From the NCBI GenBank assembly GCA_964627935.1, contig CAZVLB010000003.1, positions 62,001 through 126,000 on the forward strand: a stretch of 64,000 nucleotides of DNA. The letters are read 5' to 3'. Positions 52,346 to 61,492 of this stretch are shown piece by piece. Every line of letters starts with the position of its first letter. Position 1 is the first letter of the stretch. The DNA is from JAABVY01 sp964627935 (GTDB lineage Bacteria > Zixibacteria > MSB-5A5 > JAABVY01). Under the pieces are notes generated by a model, which made no database searches, had not been told where the DNA came from, and saw nothing but the letters and a program-made list of their open reading frames with translations. The translations under genes and the position numbers were made by a program.

Positions 52346-53446
52346 ATGTCTCAGGCTATTGCGCAGGAAAACAAGAAAACTCGCTGCAAATATATAAAAA
52401 AGCCCAAACCGACCTTTGATTCACAAAAGTATCGCTGGTTGTCACAGTTTTTCTGGTTCATGGTCACGATCTGGATCGGGATCCAGTTTTATTTCTTCGT
52501 TTATTATCATCTCAACGGTCAGCAGGGAGTTTATATGCATCGTCCCCCGGGAGTTGAGGGTTTTCTGCCGATATCATCGCTGATAACCCTCCGGCACCTG
52601 TTTTTGACCGGGGAACTGGCCTGGGTTCATCCGGCGGGCCTTGTAATACTTGTAGCCATTGTACTCATGTCGTTTCTGCTGCGCAAATCATTTTGCGGCT
52701 ATATCTGCCCAGTCGGACTTGTTTCGGAATCATTGGGGTCAATCGGCCATCGCCTCTTCGGCAAACGGCTCAAACTGCCGGGCTGGCTGGATTATCCGCT
52801 CAGGTCGCTCAAATATCTGCTTCTTGCATTTTTTGTCTATGCCTTATTTTTCCAGATGACACCGGAGGCAATCGAAAGATTCCTGCACAGCCCTTATAAT
52901 GAGGCCAGCGACATCAAGATGCTGTTGTTCTTTACTCGCATTTCCCAGCTGGCCTTTACAGTAATCGCCGCTTTGGCCGTGATTTCGATCTTCTATGAGG
53001 GTTTCTGGTGCAGATATCTGTGCCCCTATGGCGCCCTGCTGGGGATTGGCGCCCTGTTCTCGCCGACCAGAATAAAACGCGATGAGAAGACCTGTATCGA
53101 CTGCCTGAGATGTTCAAAGGTCTGTCCGCAGAGAATCAAGGTCCACAAGCTCAAGACCGTGCATTCCGATGAATGCTTCGGATGTATGGCCTGTGTTGAT
53201 GCCTGCCCGGTTCAGGATACGCTTGACATGAAACTTCCCGGTGGCAAAAAGGTATCCCCAAAAACCTTCGTGATAGCCGCTTTTCTGGCTTTTGCCATTC
53301 CTATACTGGCCGCCAAAGTGATTGGCTACTGGGATAATAATATCAGCGAAAAGGAGTATCGCGAACATATTGAAAACATCGACAGCCCGCTCTATCATCA
53401 CAATCGCGGTGAGGTCATCACGGAAGACGATATTCGAAGGCATTAA
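52346..53446 (+). CDS. membrane ferredoxin-type electron-transfer protein (NapH/CcoG/RdxA-like)
   Basis: 366 residues with about five to six membrane helices. Conserved cysteines in FCGYICPVG (between helices) and WCRYLCPYG belong to the NapH/NosR/CcoG core. Two 4Fe-4S ferredoxin motifs follow (CIDCLRCSKVCP and CFGCMACVDACP), then a last helix and a short tail. Family members pass electrons from quinol to periplasmic reductases or help copper/haem cofactor assembly. No nap, nos or ccoNOP genes are adjacent; the FNR-like box and the neighbouring PAS protein point to a low-oxygen role. CcoG-like work with the nearby CopA is possible but speculative. Confidence 0.85.
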   Translation: MSQAIAQENKKTRCKYIKKPKPTFDSQKYRWLSQFFWFMVTIWIGIQFYFFVYYHLNGQQGVYMHRPPGVEGFLPISSLITLRHLFLTGELAWVHPAGLVILVAIVLMSFLLRKSFCGYICPVGLVSESLGSIGHRLFGKRLKLPGWLDYPLRSLKYLLLAFFVYALFFQMTPEAIERFLHSPYNEASDIKMLLFFTRISQLAFTVIAALAVISIFYEGFWCRYLCPYGALLGIGALFSPTRIKRDEKTCIDCLRCSKVCPQRIKVHKLKTVHSDECFGCMACVDACPVQDTLDMKLPGGKKVSPKTFVIAAFLAFAIPILAAKVIGYWDNNISEKEYREHIENIDSPLYHHNRGEVITEDDIRRH

Positions 53447-53491
53447 AGCATTCCTATCCGAATTTGATCGATTTTTGTCAAAAATTCTCAC

Positions 53492-53519
53492 TTAAGTCCG
53501 ATAGACTTAATAGTATAAT
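53492..53519 (+). promoter_or_regulatory. promoter with palindromic operator for the PAS protein gene
   Basis: Perfect -10 TATAAT (53514-53519). Just upstream, TTAAGTC-cgata-GACTTAA (53492-53510) is an exact 7-bp inverted repeat covering the -35 area, where no good -35 is present; this suggests control by a dimeric regulator. Confidence 0.5.
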
Positions 53520-53554
53520 TGCAAGCGATAACAGCAAAAACAAGGATCTGCAGG

Positions 53555-54391
53555 ATGTCCTCTGCGGGATTTCTTAACGAAGAAATCAAAAACCAGCAAA
53601 TTCAAAAAGTCGTGCGCGAGATGGTCATCGAGTCTGAACGCAAATATAAGACCCTGATCGAAAACTCGCTGGTGGGAATCATCATCTATAGTGAGGATCA
53701 TATTGTCTACGCCAATCCCCGCTTTAATGAGATGCTGGGATATAATGAAGATGACTATAAAAACATGCAGATCTGGGATTTCATTCATCCCGCCATGCGC
53801 GATGAAATTCGCGAGCGTGCCTACCGCAGGATTCAGGGGGAAGATATTCCACCGGAATATGAATTACAGGCAATTAAAAAGGATGGCACGATACTGGACT
53901 GCCTCCTGAGATCCGCGCGTATGAATTATCAGGGCAAGACCTCGCTGATTGTCAACCTGGTGGATATCACCCCGCTTAAAAGTGCCATGCGCGAGGTTCG
54001 TGAGCTTTCCACTATAGTGGAAACGGCGCTATTGCCCATAATCAAAATCGATTCATCGGGAAAAATTCTCTATATCAACAGGAATGCAGAAAAATTCCTC
54101 AATGCCGAGCTTTCGGATTTACGCGGCAGACCATTATCGGATTTGATCTCGGGCATCGAACCTGAGGAGATGCTGGATCATATTATCGCCCAGACCGGCA
54201 GGGGCGGATTCGATAATACAATACTTTGTAAGACCATTAAAGGTGAACCGGTCAGGATGCGTTTGACCACCTGCCCATTGGTCAATGAAAATGATGAAAT
54301 GACGGCCATTGCCTGTTTCCTGATTGATCCGGCCTTTCACAAAGCCGAGGAAAACCTCCTGAACCGCTCCAATTCTCGCGAAGTCGGCTGA
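53555..54391 (+). CDS. two-PAS-domain protein without output domain
   Basis: 278 residues from the ATG at 53555 (AAGGA upstream); an earlier TTG at 53519 overlaps the -10. The first PAS/PAC domain spans ~30-145 (YKTLIENSLVGIIIYSEDHIVYANPRFNEMLGY..IVNLVDITPLKSA) and the second ~155-265 (ETALLPIIKIDSSGKILYINRNAEKFLNAE..MTAIACFLIDPAFHKAE). It ends after the second PAS; there is no kinase, cyclase or DNA-binding domain. It could act as a sensor adaptor for a kinase in trans, or be the remnant of a longer sensor. No adjacent kinase in frame. Confidence 0.85.
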   Translation: MSSAGFLNEEIKNQQIQKVVREMVIESERKYKTLIENSLVGIIIYSEDHIVYANPRFNEMLGYNEDDYKNMQIWDFIHPAMRDEIRERAYRRIQGEDIPPEYELQAIKKDGTILDCLLRSARMNYQGKTSLIVNLVDITPLKSAMREVRELSTIVETALLPIIKIDSSGKILYINRNAEKFLNAELSDLRGRPLSDLISGIEPEEMLDHIIAQTGRGGFDNTILCKTIKGEPVRMRLTTCPLVNENDEMTAIACFLIDPAFHKAEENLLNRSNSREVG

Positions 54392-54474
54392 TTTTATACC
54401 AATCCACTGAAACTCTCGGCTACAATCACGGTTAGATACTGCGAGGCCATAAAATATCAGCCTCGAGGACAGAT

Positions 54475-54555
54475 ATGGATACAGTTATTACTATAGCATT
54501 AATCATTGCTCTCTTTTTCGCTTTCCGCAAACTCAGCGGCGGTGGTGGCGGCTGA
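54475..54555 (+). CDS. 26-residue single-pass membrane microprotein with glycine tail
   Basis: ATG with GAGG six bases upstream. Product: one hydrophobic helix (MDTVITIALIIALFFAFRKL) then Ser and five Gly. It is not the MetS-like subunit, which lies after the transporter at 56348. It sits between the PAS protein and the NSS transporter, 164 bases before the latter. Small single-helix proteins often modulate transporters or membrane enzymes. I recognise no family; the good ribosome site and hydrophobic design are the only support. Confidence 0.5.
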   Translation: MDTVITIALIIALFFAFRKLSGGGGG

Positions 54556-54718
54556 CGCTGATCAGTATGGTCTGGAGGACCATTATTCCGCTTACTTCCC
54601 CCATTATCTTTGACAAAAAAAATCTTGCCCAATAAGCATTATTATACTAAGATTTAAACCTGATCCTGATCTTATGGTAATGGACTAATATATCTCAGCA
54701 TGAAAGGATAAACGCTTT

Positions 54719-56341
54719 ATGGCCAAGCTTGTCCGTGAACGATGGGGCACCAAACTTGGTGTCATCCTGGCCGTTTCCGGTTCCGCTGTGGGACTGGGCA
54801 ATTTCCTGCGTTTTCCCAATCAGGCCGGCATGTATGGCCCGGGCGCATTTATGATACCCTACCTGGTGGCGTTGATCGTTGTCGGTATACCATTGGTGTG
54901 GGTGGAGTGGACTCTGGGACGATATGGCGGGCAATACGGCCATTCATCCGGACCGGGCATATTTCAGGCCCTGGCTCCAAAAGCAAAAATACTCAAATAC
55001 ATCGGGGTCATGGCCATTTTCGGACCGCTTGTTATTTTCACTTATTACTGCTATATCGAGTCATGGACGCTGGGCTACAGCATATTTACGATTATCGGGG
55101 AGATGCCGGAGGTCACCCATGTTGCGGATGCCGATAAGATGTCCACGTTCCTGGGGCAATACCTGGGACTTGTGGAGGGCGGTTCATTCTGGGTAACCTA
55201 TATTCTCTTTTTGATAACGTTTTTTATAAACATGACGGTTATCTATTTCGGGCTGCGTGGCGGTATCGAGAAGGTCTGCAATATTGCCATGCCAACCCTG
55301 TTGATCCTGGGCATCGTGCTGGCAATCAGGGTGCTGACACTGCCGACACCGCCCGGCCAGGAGGCAGCGGCCACGCCGGTCAACGGCCTGGGGTATTTAT
55401 GGAATCAGGATCTATCGAAACTCAAGGATCCGCAGATATGGCTGGCGGCGGCGGGACAGGTCTTTTTCACTCTCTCTGTCGGTATGGGTGTGATCCTAAC
55501 CTATTCCAGTTATCTGCGCAATAAGGATGATGTCGCCCTGTCGGGTCTGACCTCGGCTACGGCCAATGAATTCGCCGAGGTTGTACTGGCCGGATCGATC
55601 ATAATCCCGGCCGCATTTGTGTTTTTCGGTCCCAATCCCCTGGCAGTGCAGGAGATAGCCAGCGGTGGGGCATTTAATCTCGGCTTCGTGACCATGCCGC
55701 TGATTTTTCAGCAAATTCCCGGGGGTGCCATATTCGGATTCCTGTGGTTCTTTATGCTCTTCCTGGCAGGGGTAACCTCATCGATATCAATCGCCCAGCC
55801 GGCGGTGGCATTTCTGCGCAATGAATTTAATCTTTCACGCGGCGAGGCGGTTGCTGTTCTGGGCGCTGTGATGTTCATACTCTGCCAGCCGCCGATCTGG
55901 TTCCTAAAATATGGTGTTCTGGATGATCTCGATTTCTGGGCCGCCAATTTCATCATCGTACTGGGCGCACTGGTCGAAATCATCCTGTTCGGATGGGTGT
56001 TCGCCTCCAAGAAAGGCTGGGAAGAGCTTCATCGTGCGGCCAATATCAGGGTTCCGGGAATTTTCCGTATATTCATTAAGTACATAACTCCCCTGTTCCT
56101 GATGGTTCTTCTGGGTGTCTGGCTCTATCAGAACTGGTTTGATGTTATCCTGATGCGTACGGACCCGTCGGGGGCGCCATTCAACCCTGAAAACCGGCCG
56201 TATGTATTGATGATCAGGATGTTCCTGTTTGCCCTGTTTATGCTCCTGTGTGCATTGGTCTTTATCGCCTGGAGACGTCACAAGGGTGAACTGGATATTT
56301 CCGATGAATTTTCAGATGAAGAGAACAATAACGATAAATAG
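54719..56341 (+). CDS. neurotransmitter:sodium symporter (NSS) family amino-acid transporter
   Basis: 540 residues, twelve predicted membrane helices. The N-terminus WGTKLGVILAVSGSAVGLGNFLRFPNQAGMYGPGAFMIPYL is the classical NSS helix 1 with the unwound substrate/Na+ site, followed by LVWVEWTLGRYGG and FFTLSVGMGVILTYSSY of helix 6. Members couple Na+ to uptake of neutral amino acids. The small gene 6 bases downstream encodes a MetS-like subunit, placing it in the MetP-type branch (methionine/alanine import in Corynebacterium). Actual substrate unknown. Confidence 0.94.
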   Translation: MAKLVRERWGTKLGVILAVSGSAVGLGNFLRFPNQAGMYGPGAFMIPYLVALIVVGIPLVWVEWTLGRYGGQYGHSSGPGIFQALAPKAKILKYIGVMAIFGPLVIFTYYCYIESWTLGYSIFTIIGEMPEVTHVADADKMSTFLGQYLGLVEGGSFWVTYILFLITFFINMTVIYFGLRGGIEKVCNIAMPTLLILGIVLAIRVLTLPTPPGQEAAATPVNGLGYLWNQDLSKLKDPQIWLAAAGQVFFTLSVGMGVILTYSSYLRNKDDVALSGLTSATANEFAEVVLAGSIIIPAAFVFFGPNPLAVQEIASGGAFNLGFVTMPLIFQQIPGGAIFGFLWFFMLFLAGVTSSISIAQPAVAFLRNEFNLSRGEAVAVLGAVMFILCQPPIWFLKYGVLDDLDFWAANFIIVLGALVEIILFGWVFASKKGWEELHRAANIRVPGIFRIFIKYITPLFLMVLLGVWLYQNWFDVILMRTDPSGAPFNPENRPYVLMIRMFLFALFMLLCALVFIAWRRHKGELDISDEFSDEENNNDK

Positions 56342-56347
56342 TTGCTT

Positions 56348-56452
56348 ATGACTACATTAGGCTGGATATTCATGCTCGCGTACTGGGCCGGACTGACCGG
56401 CCTGTTGATATTCTGCATGCGGAAAACTCTGCAAAATTCCGAGGCGGAATAA
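56348..56452 (+). CDS. MetS-like NSS transporter small subunit
   Basis: 34 residues, one membrane helix (TLGWIFMLAYWAGLTGLLIFCM) and a short polar tail ending NSEAE. Starts 6 bases after the transporter stop codon, the same position as metS after metP in Corynebacterium, where the small subunit is needed for methionine/alanine uptake. Size, topology and position agree; sequence similarity at this length is only suggestive. Confidence 0.7.
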   Translation: MTTLGWIFMLAYWAGLTGLLIFCMRKTLQNSEAE

Positions 56453-56534
56453 GCGGCATTTTTTGGATTTTTTTGAATCGTTTCCGCTATTTATGCATCT
56501 AAAGTAAATGAATGGAAACGAAAGGCTGGAAATC

Positions 56535-56753
56535 ATGAAACATTGGATATTGAAAGGATCATTGGTGGCGGCCGGAATGCTGGGCGGCTATCTCTATTAT
56601 TATTTTATCGGTTGCGCCAACAGAACCTGCGCCATCCAATCAAACCCATTGATTGCAACGATTTACGGTGGGCTGATAGGACTTTTGCTGGCGATATCCA
56701 CTTCATGGTTCCAGCAGAAACCAAAGGAGAAAACCGAAGATGCCGATGTTTGA
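56535..56753 (+). CDS. DUF6132-like small membrane protein
   Basis: 72 residues from the ATG at 56535 (AAAGG upstream); an upstream in-frame ATG at 56508 lacks a ribosome site. Two membrane helices flank the conserved block YYYFIGCANRTCAIQSNPLIATIYGGLIG, with two Cys that suggest a disulfide or metal site. This is the DUF6132 pattern (GCxxGxCxI.SNP), small envelope proteins often beside thioredoxins and rhodanese-type sulfur proteins. Role unknown. Its 3' end overlaps the FmdB gene by 14 bases. Confidence 0.8.
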   Translation: MKHWILKGSLVAAGMLGGYLYYYFIGCANRTCAIQSNPLIATIYGGLIGLLLAISTSWFQQKPKEKTEDADV

Positions 56754-56928
56754 ATACAAATGCAATGATTGCGGACATGAGTTCGAGGAACTGGTTTTTG
56801 GGGAAAAGAAACCGGCCTGCCCGAAATGCAAATCGGAAAATACCGAAAAGAAAATATCCGCTTTTTCCACTTCGGGCTCCACGGGGAGCTCCGCCTCAGC
56901 CGCGAAGTCATGCAACAACTTCACATGA
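56740..56928 (+). CDS. FmdB-family zinc-ribbon protein
   Basis: 62 residues: MPMFEYKCNDCGHEFEEL with Cys8/Cys11 and ACPKC with Cys27/Cys30 form the four-Cys zinc ribbon of the FmdB/CxxC_CXXC_SSSS family. A Ser/Thr/Gly/Ala-rich tail with one more Cys follows. Such proteins are thought to be putative regulators; the function is not established. Start overlaps the DUF6132 gene, so the two are coupled. Confidence 0.88.
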   Translation: MPMFEYKCNDCGHEFEELVFGEKKPACPKCKSENTEKKISAFSTSGSTGSSASAAKSCNNFT

Positions 56929-56940
56929 GGGATATAATCG

Positions 56941-57612
56941 TTGCCGGGCCGTGAGCCTGAAAAGAAAGCAAATCCATATTTCAGCCCCAAAGTCACCTGG
57001 CTCCTGGTGATCCTTGTTGGGGTTTCCGTTATGGTTGTGGGGCTGATTATTTTCTCCGATCAAAAATCCGGGGGCATCTTCGAAGAGGAACCTGTAAAAA
57101 TCGATACCACGCAGGTATCTTCTGATACTGCCCGGGAATTGCAGGATATCCCCGAGCAGTTCGCCCGCCCGGATTCGGTGCCATTCAGGAGCTACACTCG
57201 CGGAATCGAGGAGCTTGATGGTACCGGCAGATTCGGGTTAATATTTTTTCGCTCGGATCAATGTCCGCCCTGCGACTCGATGGAATTCGAGATCCTCACA
57301 GATCCGATAATCAAGACACATTACGAAAGCTTCATTATACCGATTAAAATCGAGGCTGACTCGAAAAGGAAAATCGAGTATATGGGACGGCGCATAACAG
57401 AAAGCCGCCTTGTGGACTTTTTCAATATCCCCGGCTACCCGGCGCTTTTATTCTATGATGGTCTCGAGCAAAATTTTCTGTTTCAGTTATCCGGTATCCA
57501 GTCGCCGGCAAGACTTGCCGGTATTGTCGAATATCTCGAATTGAGAGGTTTTGAGGACCCGGATATATCTCCGGACAGCTTCTTATACGGCCCCGCAGAT
57601 ACTCAGGAATAA
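56941..57612 (+). CDS. membrane-anchored thioredoxin-like protein
   Basis: 223 residues, TTG start with GAGGG upstream. A short cytoplasmic basic segment, one membrane helix (~18-40), a ~55-residue linker, then a periplasm-facing thioredoxin fold with redox motif Cys108-Pro-Pro-Cys111 (FRSDQCPPCDSME) and the cis-Pro block FNIPGYPALLFYDG. Probably reduces or oxidises thiols of exported proteins. Co-transcribed with DUF6132 and FmdB genes (12-base gap). Confidence 0.85.
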   Translation: MPGREPEKKANPYFSPKVTWLLVILVGVSVMVVGLIIFSDQKSGGIFEEEPVKIDTTQVSSDTARELQDIPEQFARPDSVPFRSYTRGIEELDGTGRFGLIFFRSDQCPPCDSMEFEILTDPIIKTHYESFIIPIKIEADSKRKIEYMGRRITESRLVDFFNIPGYPALLFYDGLEQNFLFQLSGIQSPARLAGIVEYLELRGFEDPDISPDSFLYGPADTQE

Positions 57613-57686
57613 CTCTTTCCTGTTGTCATCATATATCAAAATCATTATTATTAACGTGATCGACAAATCACAGGGAGGTTAATCCG

Positions 57687-59978
57687 ATGAAGAGGTCTTT
57701 GAAAATTTTCATAGCTGCAATTTTGCTAATCAATTCAACATTATCCGCACAAATCTGGAATGAAGATATTCGCACACAATATAATCAGATCTGGAATCTG
57801 AAGGCCGACCAGTCGGCCGGCTTCACTGTCAGTGATTTCGAATTCGATATTGACGCCGCTCATTTTGAATTCGACCAGGCCGAGGCTGTGTTCTTTGAAC
57901 CGGTCAATGATCAAAGATTTGCGGTTTATCTGAAGGGCGATGGATTGTTCAAACTAACGCCCCCCACCCCGGTCGAAAAATTTTCCATAAAGAAGTTCAC
58001 GGATGAAGCCAGTATATATTATGAGATCAATGACCTGCTGCTGTTTTTGTCTCCTGATTTGTATGAAGAATACTTTTCTGAATTTGAGTTAGCGGAATCT
58101 AATCTGACTGATGACGCCAATAATAAGTTTGATTATTACCGGGATCGCCTGGATGAATTCAGTGTCGATCTGCCTGCCAATATCCTGACCCGTCTGCATA
58201 CCTCAAAGCTCCGGCCCTATGTACTGGCGCTTCTTGAAAAAGGGCGTGACCGTTTTTATTTTTTCTATGATCCGACTGAAACGGAATCGGTTCAACTCTA
58301 CCAGCAGAAACGTTATGCGGGCGTGAATCTTCTTCAGGACATCACCATGTTCTATCCGCAGGAACATTATCAGCAAGGCGGGTCGATGTATGACCGCAGG
58401 CCGCTTGAACTGGCCGATCCGGTGCATTATAAAATTCAATCCCGGATCTACAATTTGACCGATATCGAATGTCACAGCAGATTGATAATCGAAGCAAATA
58501 TAGACAGCCTGATAGCGGTACCATTTTACCATCATTCCAGACTCGAAATAGACTCAGTTCTGGATTCCGAGGGTGATTCATTGCTTTTCAGCAAATTCGA
58601 TGAAGATGAGGTCTCGACAACGTGGGCGTTTTTTAATCGGCCCTTGATGTATGGTGAAAGAGATACTATCGATTTTTATTATCATTCTGATGATATTATT
58701 AAAAAATCACCCAGCGGCGATTTCTATCTTTTGGCCCCCAGCTCCTGGTATCCGCGCACCGGTTATCGCACGAAATCGACATTTGAGTTATCCTATGATA
58801 TACCGGAGCATCTGCAGATTCTGTCGGTTGGCGATGTCAGGGTTGATTCGACTACGGATGATCGACGCTACGCCGAATATATCGTAGAGTACCCCTGTGC
58901 CATGGTCGGATTTAATTATGGTTTCTTCGATTCGCTGGTAGTCACGGAACCGGGTCTTCCAAGCGCGCATATATATCGTTCCAACGTGGGTCATACCGGG
59001 CGCCTGTTTGCCTCGGATATGCTTGAGGTGACCGGCAAGGATATTCTGGCTTCGATTGAATTCTTCAGCAATCTTTTCGGTCATTATCCTTTCAATGACA
59101 TCAAGGCTACGGATATTCCCGGCCGGCATGGTCAGAGTTTCCCCGGCTTTTTGCATCTGGCCTGGGCTAGTTTCGAGGCTGATTATAATGCCAAGGGATT
59201 CGAAATGGACGCGTTCCGGGCTCATGAGGTCTCGCATCAATGGTGGGGCACAATCATCGGCTATAAATCATATCATGACCAGTGGCTCTCGGAGGGATTC
59301 GCCGAATACAGCGGCTTGTGGTATTTGCAGGCCAAGGATGGCAATAATAAGCGTTTTCTCGACCTTCTGGATGATCTCAAGGATTTCGTGACGCAAAAAG
59401 GCGGCGGGATTGGTTTGCAATGGTCCGAGGGTTCGGATGCCGGCCCGATCTGGCTGGGATACCGGTTATCATCAACCAAATCCAGCGATTACGAAACACT
59501 GGTCTATTCCAAGGGGGCCTATGTACTGCATATGCTGCGCATGATTATGCATGACTACACCACACAAAGCGATGACCGCTTTATCAAGATGATGCAGGAT
59601 TATGTACGCCGTTACCGTGAAAAGAGCGCCTCGACAATCGATTTCAAGAATGTGGTCGAGCAACATATGCAGATGGATATGGACTGGTTTTTTGATGAAT
59701 GGATATTCAGTACCGAAATCCCGACTTTCAGGCCCGAATATGAGGTCGTCGAGGAAAACGGCAAATATATCATCAAGGCCAATATTCAGGTAGAGGATGT
59801 ACCCGATGGCTGGAAGATGGTGGTTCCGTTGGTGGTCGAATTTGAAAATGACTCACATACCGTGCTGAAATTCTGGGTCACCGCGCCATCGGAGGAATAT
59901 CAGTCCGCACCGCTTCCTTATAAGCCGAAGCATTTTATCCTGAATCCATACAATGCGGTTCTCTGCCATGTAAAATAA
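57687..59978 (+). CDS. secreted M1-family metallopeptidase
   Basis: 763 residues with signal peptide (LKIFIAAILLINSTLSA). The catalytic gluzincin motif is complete: His513-Glu514-x-x-His517 (HEVSHQWWG) and the third zinc ligand Glu536 in WLSEGFAEYSG, 19 residues after the second His. The long beta-rich N-terminal half (PVHYKIQSRIYNLTD..) replaces the standard aminopeptidase N domain. The exopeptidase GAMEN motif is not obvious; the preceding strand reads HGQSFPGFLHLAW, so endo- rather than aminopeptidase activity is possible. GGGAGG ribosome site. A periplasmic or surface peptide degrader. Confidence 0.9.
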   Translation: MKRSLKIFIAAILLINSTLSAQIWNEDIRTQYNQIWNLKADQSAGFTVSDFEFDIDAAHFEFDQAEAVFFEPVNDQRFAVYLKGDGLFKLTPPTPVEKFSIKKFTDEASIYYEINDLLLFLSPDLYEEYFSEFELAESNLTDDANNKFDYYRDRLDEFSVDLPANILTRLHTSKLRPYVLALLEKGRDRFYFFYDPTETESVQLYQQKRYAGVNLLQDITMFYPQEHYQQGGSMYDRRPLELADPVHYKIQSRIYNLTDIECHSRLIIEANIDSLIAVPFYHHSRLEIDSVLDSEGDSLLFSKFDEDEVSTTWAFFNRPLMYGERDTIDFYYHSDDIIKKSPSGDFYLLAPSSWYPRTGYRTKSTFELSYDIPEHLQILSVGDVRVDSTTDDRRYAEYIVEYPCAMVGFNYGFFDSLVVTEPGLPSAHIYRSNVGHTGRLFASDMLEVTGKDILASIEFFSNLFGHYPFNDIKATDIPGRHGQSFPGFLHLAWASFEADYNAKGFEMDAFRAHEVSHQWWGTIIGYKSYHDQWLSEGFAEYSGLWYLQAKDGNNKRFLDLLDDLKDFVTQKGGGIGLQWSEGSDAGPIWLGYRLSSTKSSDYETLVYSKGAYVLHMLRMIMHDYTTQSDDRFIKMMQDYVRRYREKSASTIDFKNVVEQHMQMDMDWFFDEWIFSTEIPTFRPEYEVVEENGKYIIKANIQVEDVPDGWKMVVPLVVEFENDSHTVLKFWVTAPSEEYQSAPLPYKPKHFILNPYNAVLCHVK

Positions 59979-59998
59979 CGGCATATCCTGAGGATTGA

Positions 59999-61492
59999 AT
60001 GAAGCTGAAATCATGCGGCACCGTGCTGATTATCGCCATCGCCCTCAGGCTTCTGGCGGTGATCTTTTCGCAGGGCTATATGGCCTCCGATGATCATCAT
60101 GAGACGGTCAAGATGGCCTGGAAATGGCATGCCGAGGGACGCTTCTTCAATGATCAATGCGAACTTATCTGGGGCGATAAGGCCGGCCATGATATCATGC
60201 GTTCGCCGCTGTACAATTTCCTGATCTGGCTGGGGCTGAAAATCGGGTCTCTTCTGGGGCTGACATACATGGATCAGATGATGTACCTGCAGAGACTGGG
60301 ACATGCCCTGCTATCACTGCTTGCGGTAGTTTTTGCATACAGATACCTGAAGGATGAAACCGATGAAAATACGGCTCTCCTGGGATCTTTGATTGTTGCG
60401 ACCCATTTTATTATGCCGTTTATCTCGGTTCGTCATCTGGGCGAGATGGTCGCGGCCGACCTTCTGATGCCGGCTTTCTATTTTGCTCATGTGGGATTCA
60501 AAAAGGGAACTGGAAAAAACCTGATACTCTCAGGCCTGTTATGCGGGCTGGCAATTATGTTTCGTCCGCACGCGATTCTGGCCATTGCACCAATCGGACT
60601 TATATTGCTGTTCTATAAGCATTATAAACTGCTCTGGAAATTCGTGGTTGCTTTTGGAATAATGCTGTTATTTTCGGCCATGCTGGATATGCTGCTGGTC
60701 GGAAAATTCATGGTCACCACAATAAAATATTTCTCTTCCAACATGGGCAATCCCAATTTCACACCCGGGCCATGGTATCAATATATCCTGCTCATGCTCG
60801 GACTTTTTATTCCTCCCTTTTCGCTGGTCTTTCTGGGCTCTATAGTCCAGAAAGAGGTTATAAAAAAGCACATAATCCTGTTCAGCGGCTTCGCGTTCTT
60901 TTTTATCGGGCACAGCATCTACCAGAGCAAACAGGAAAGGTTTATGATCCCGCTACTTCCGATTGTGATCGTGCTGAGTGTACTGGGTCTTTACTACCTC
61001 TATCATAAAAAAAGCTGGTATTTTCGCCTGTCCTTCCTGCGCAAAGCCATGTGGATTTATGCCGCGGTAATAAATTTGATCCTGCTGACAGCATTCACAT
61101 TTAATTATTCACATAAAGGCCGCATCGATCCATTGGTATATATCTCCCGTCAGGATGATGCCGAGTTTGTGCTTTTCGACGCCACCGAACGGGATGTATT
61201 GATTCCCTATGGTTATCTGGGGCCGGATCCACCGCGGTATGAGCGGATCAGGAGTTACTCCGAGATCAATCAGCTTACAATATATGATTCATGTTATATC
61301 GTGGTCTTTACTGATCTGTATCTGGAGGATCATATCGACAGCCTGAAATCATATTTTGTACATATCGAGCAAAAAAGTCATAGCGCACCCTCGCTTATCG
61401 ATTATATTCTCAACAAGCTAAATCCGAAATATAATCACACCAATGAAGCGTATGTATTAAAGGGCTATGGTTTTCACAAAGAATCAGATTAA
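59999..61492 (+). CDS. GT-C family glycosyltransferase (GT22/PIG-B-like)
   Basis: 497 residues, about ten membrane helices. Typical GT-C features: an acidic first loop after helix 1 (YMASDDHHETVKMAW), HDIMRSPLYNFLIWLG, and a late motif HSIYQSKQERFMIPLLP matching the H-K-E-x-R-F motif of GT22 (Alg9/PIG-B) mannosyltransferases. A C-terminal soluble part follows. It probably moves a sugar from a polyprenyl-phosphate donor onto a lipid or polymer at the outer face of the inner membrane. GAGG five bases before the ATG. Its last 26 bases overlap the AlkZ-like gene. Confidence 0.82.
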   Translation: MKLKSCGTVLIIAIALRLLAVIFSQGYMASDDHHETVKMAWKWHAEGRFFNDQCELIWGDKAGHDIMRSPLYNFLIWLGLKIGSLLGLTYMDQMMYLQRLGHALLSLLAVVFAYRYLKDETDENTALLGSLIVATHFIMPFISVRHLGEMVAADLLMPAFYFAHVGFKKGTGKNLILSGLLCGLAIMFRPHAILAIAPIGLILLFYKHYKLLWKFVVAFGIMLLFSAMLDMLLVGKFMVTTIKYFSSNMGNPNFTPGPWYQYILLMLGLFIPPFSLVFLGSIVQKEVIKKHIILFSGFAFFFIGHSIYQSKQERFMIPLLPIVIVLSVLGLYYLYHKKSWYFRLSFLRKAMWIYAAVINLILLTAFTFNYSHKGRIDPLVYISRQDDAEFVLFDATERDVLIPYGYLGPDPPRYERIRSYSEINQLTIYDSCYIVVFTDLYLEDHIDSLKSYFVHIEQKSHSAPSLIDYILNKLNPKYNHTNEAYVLKGYGFHKESD

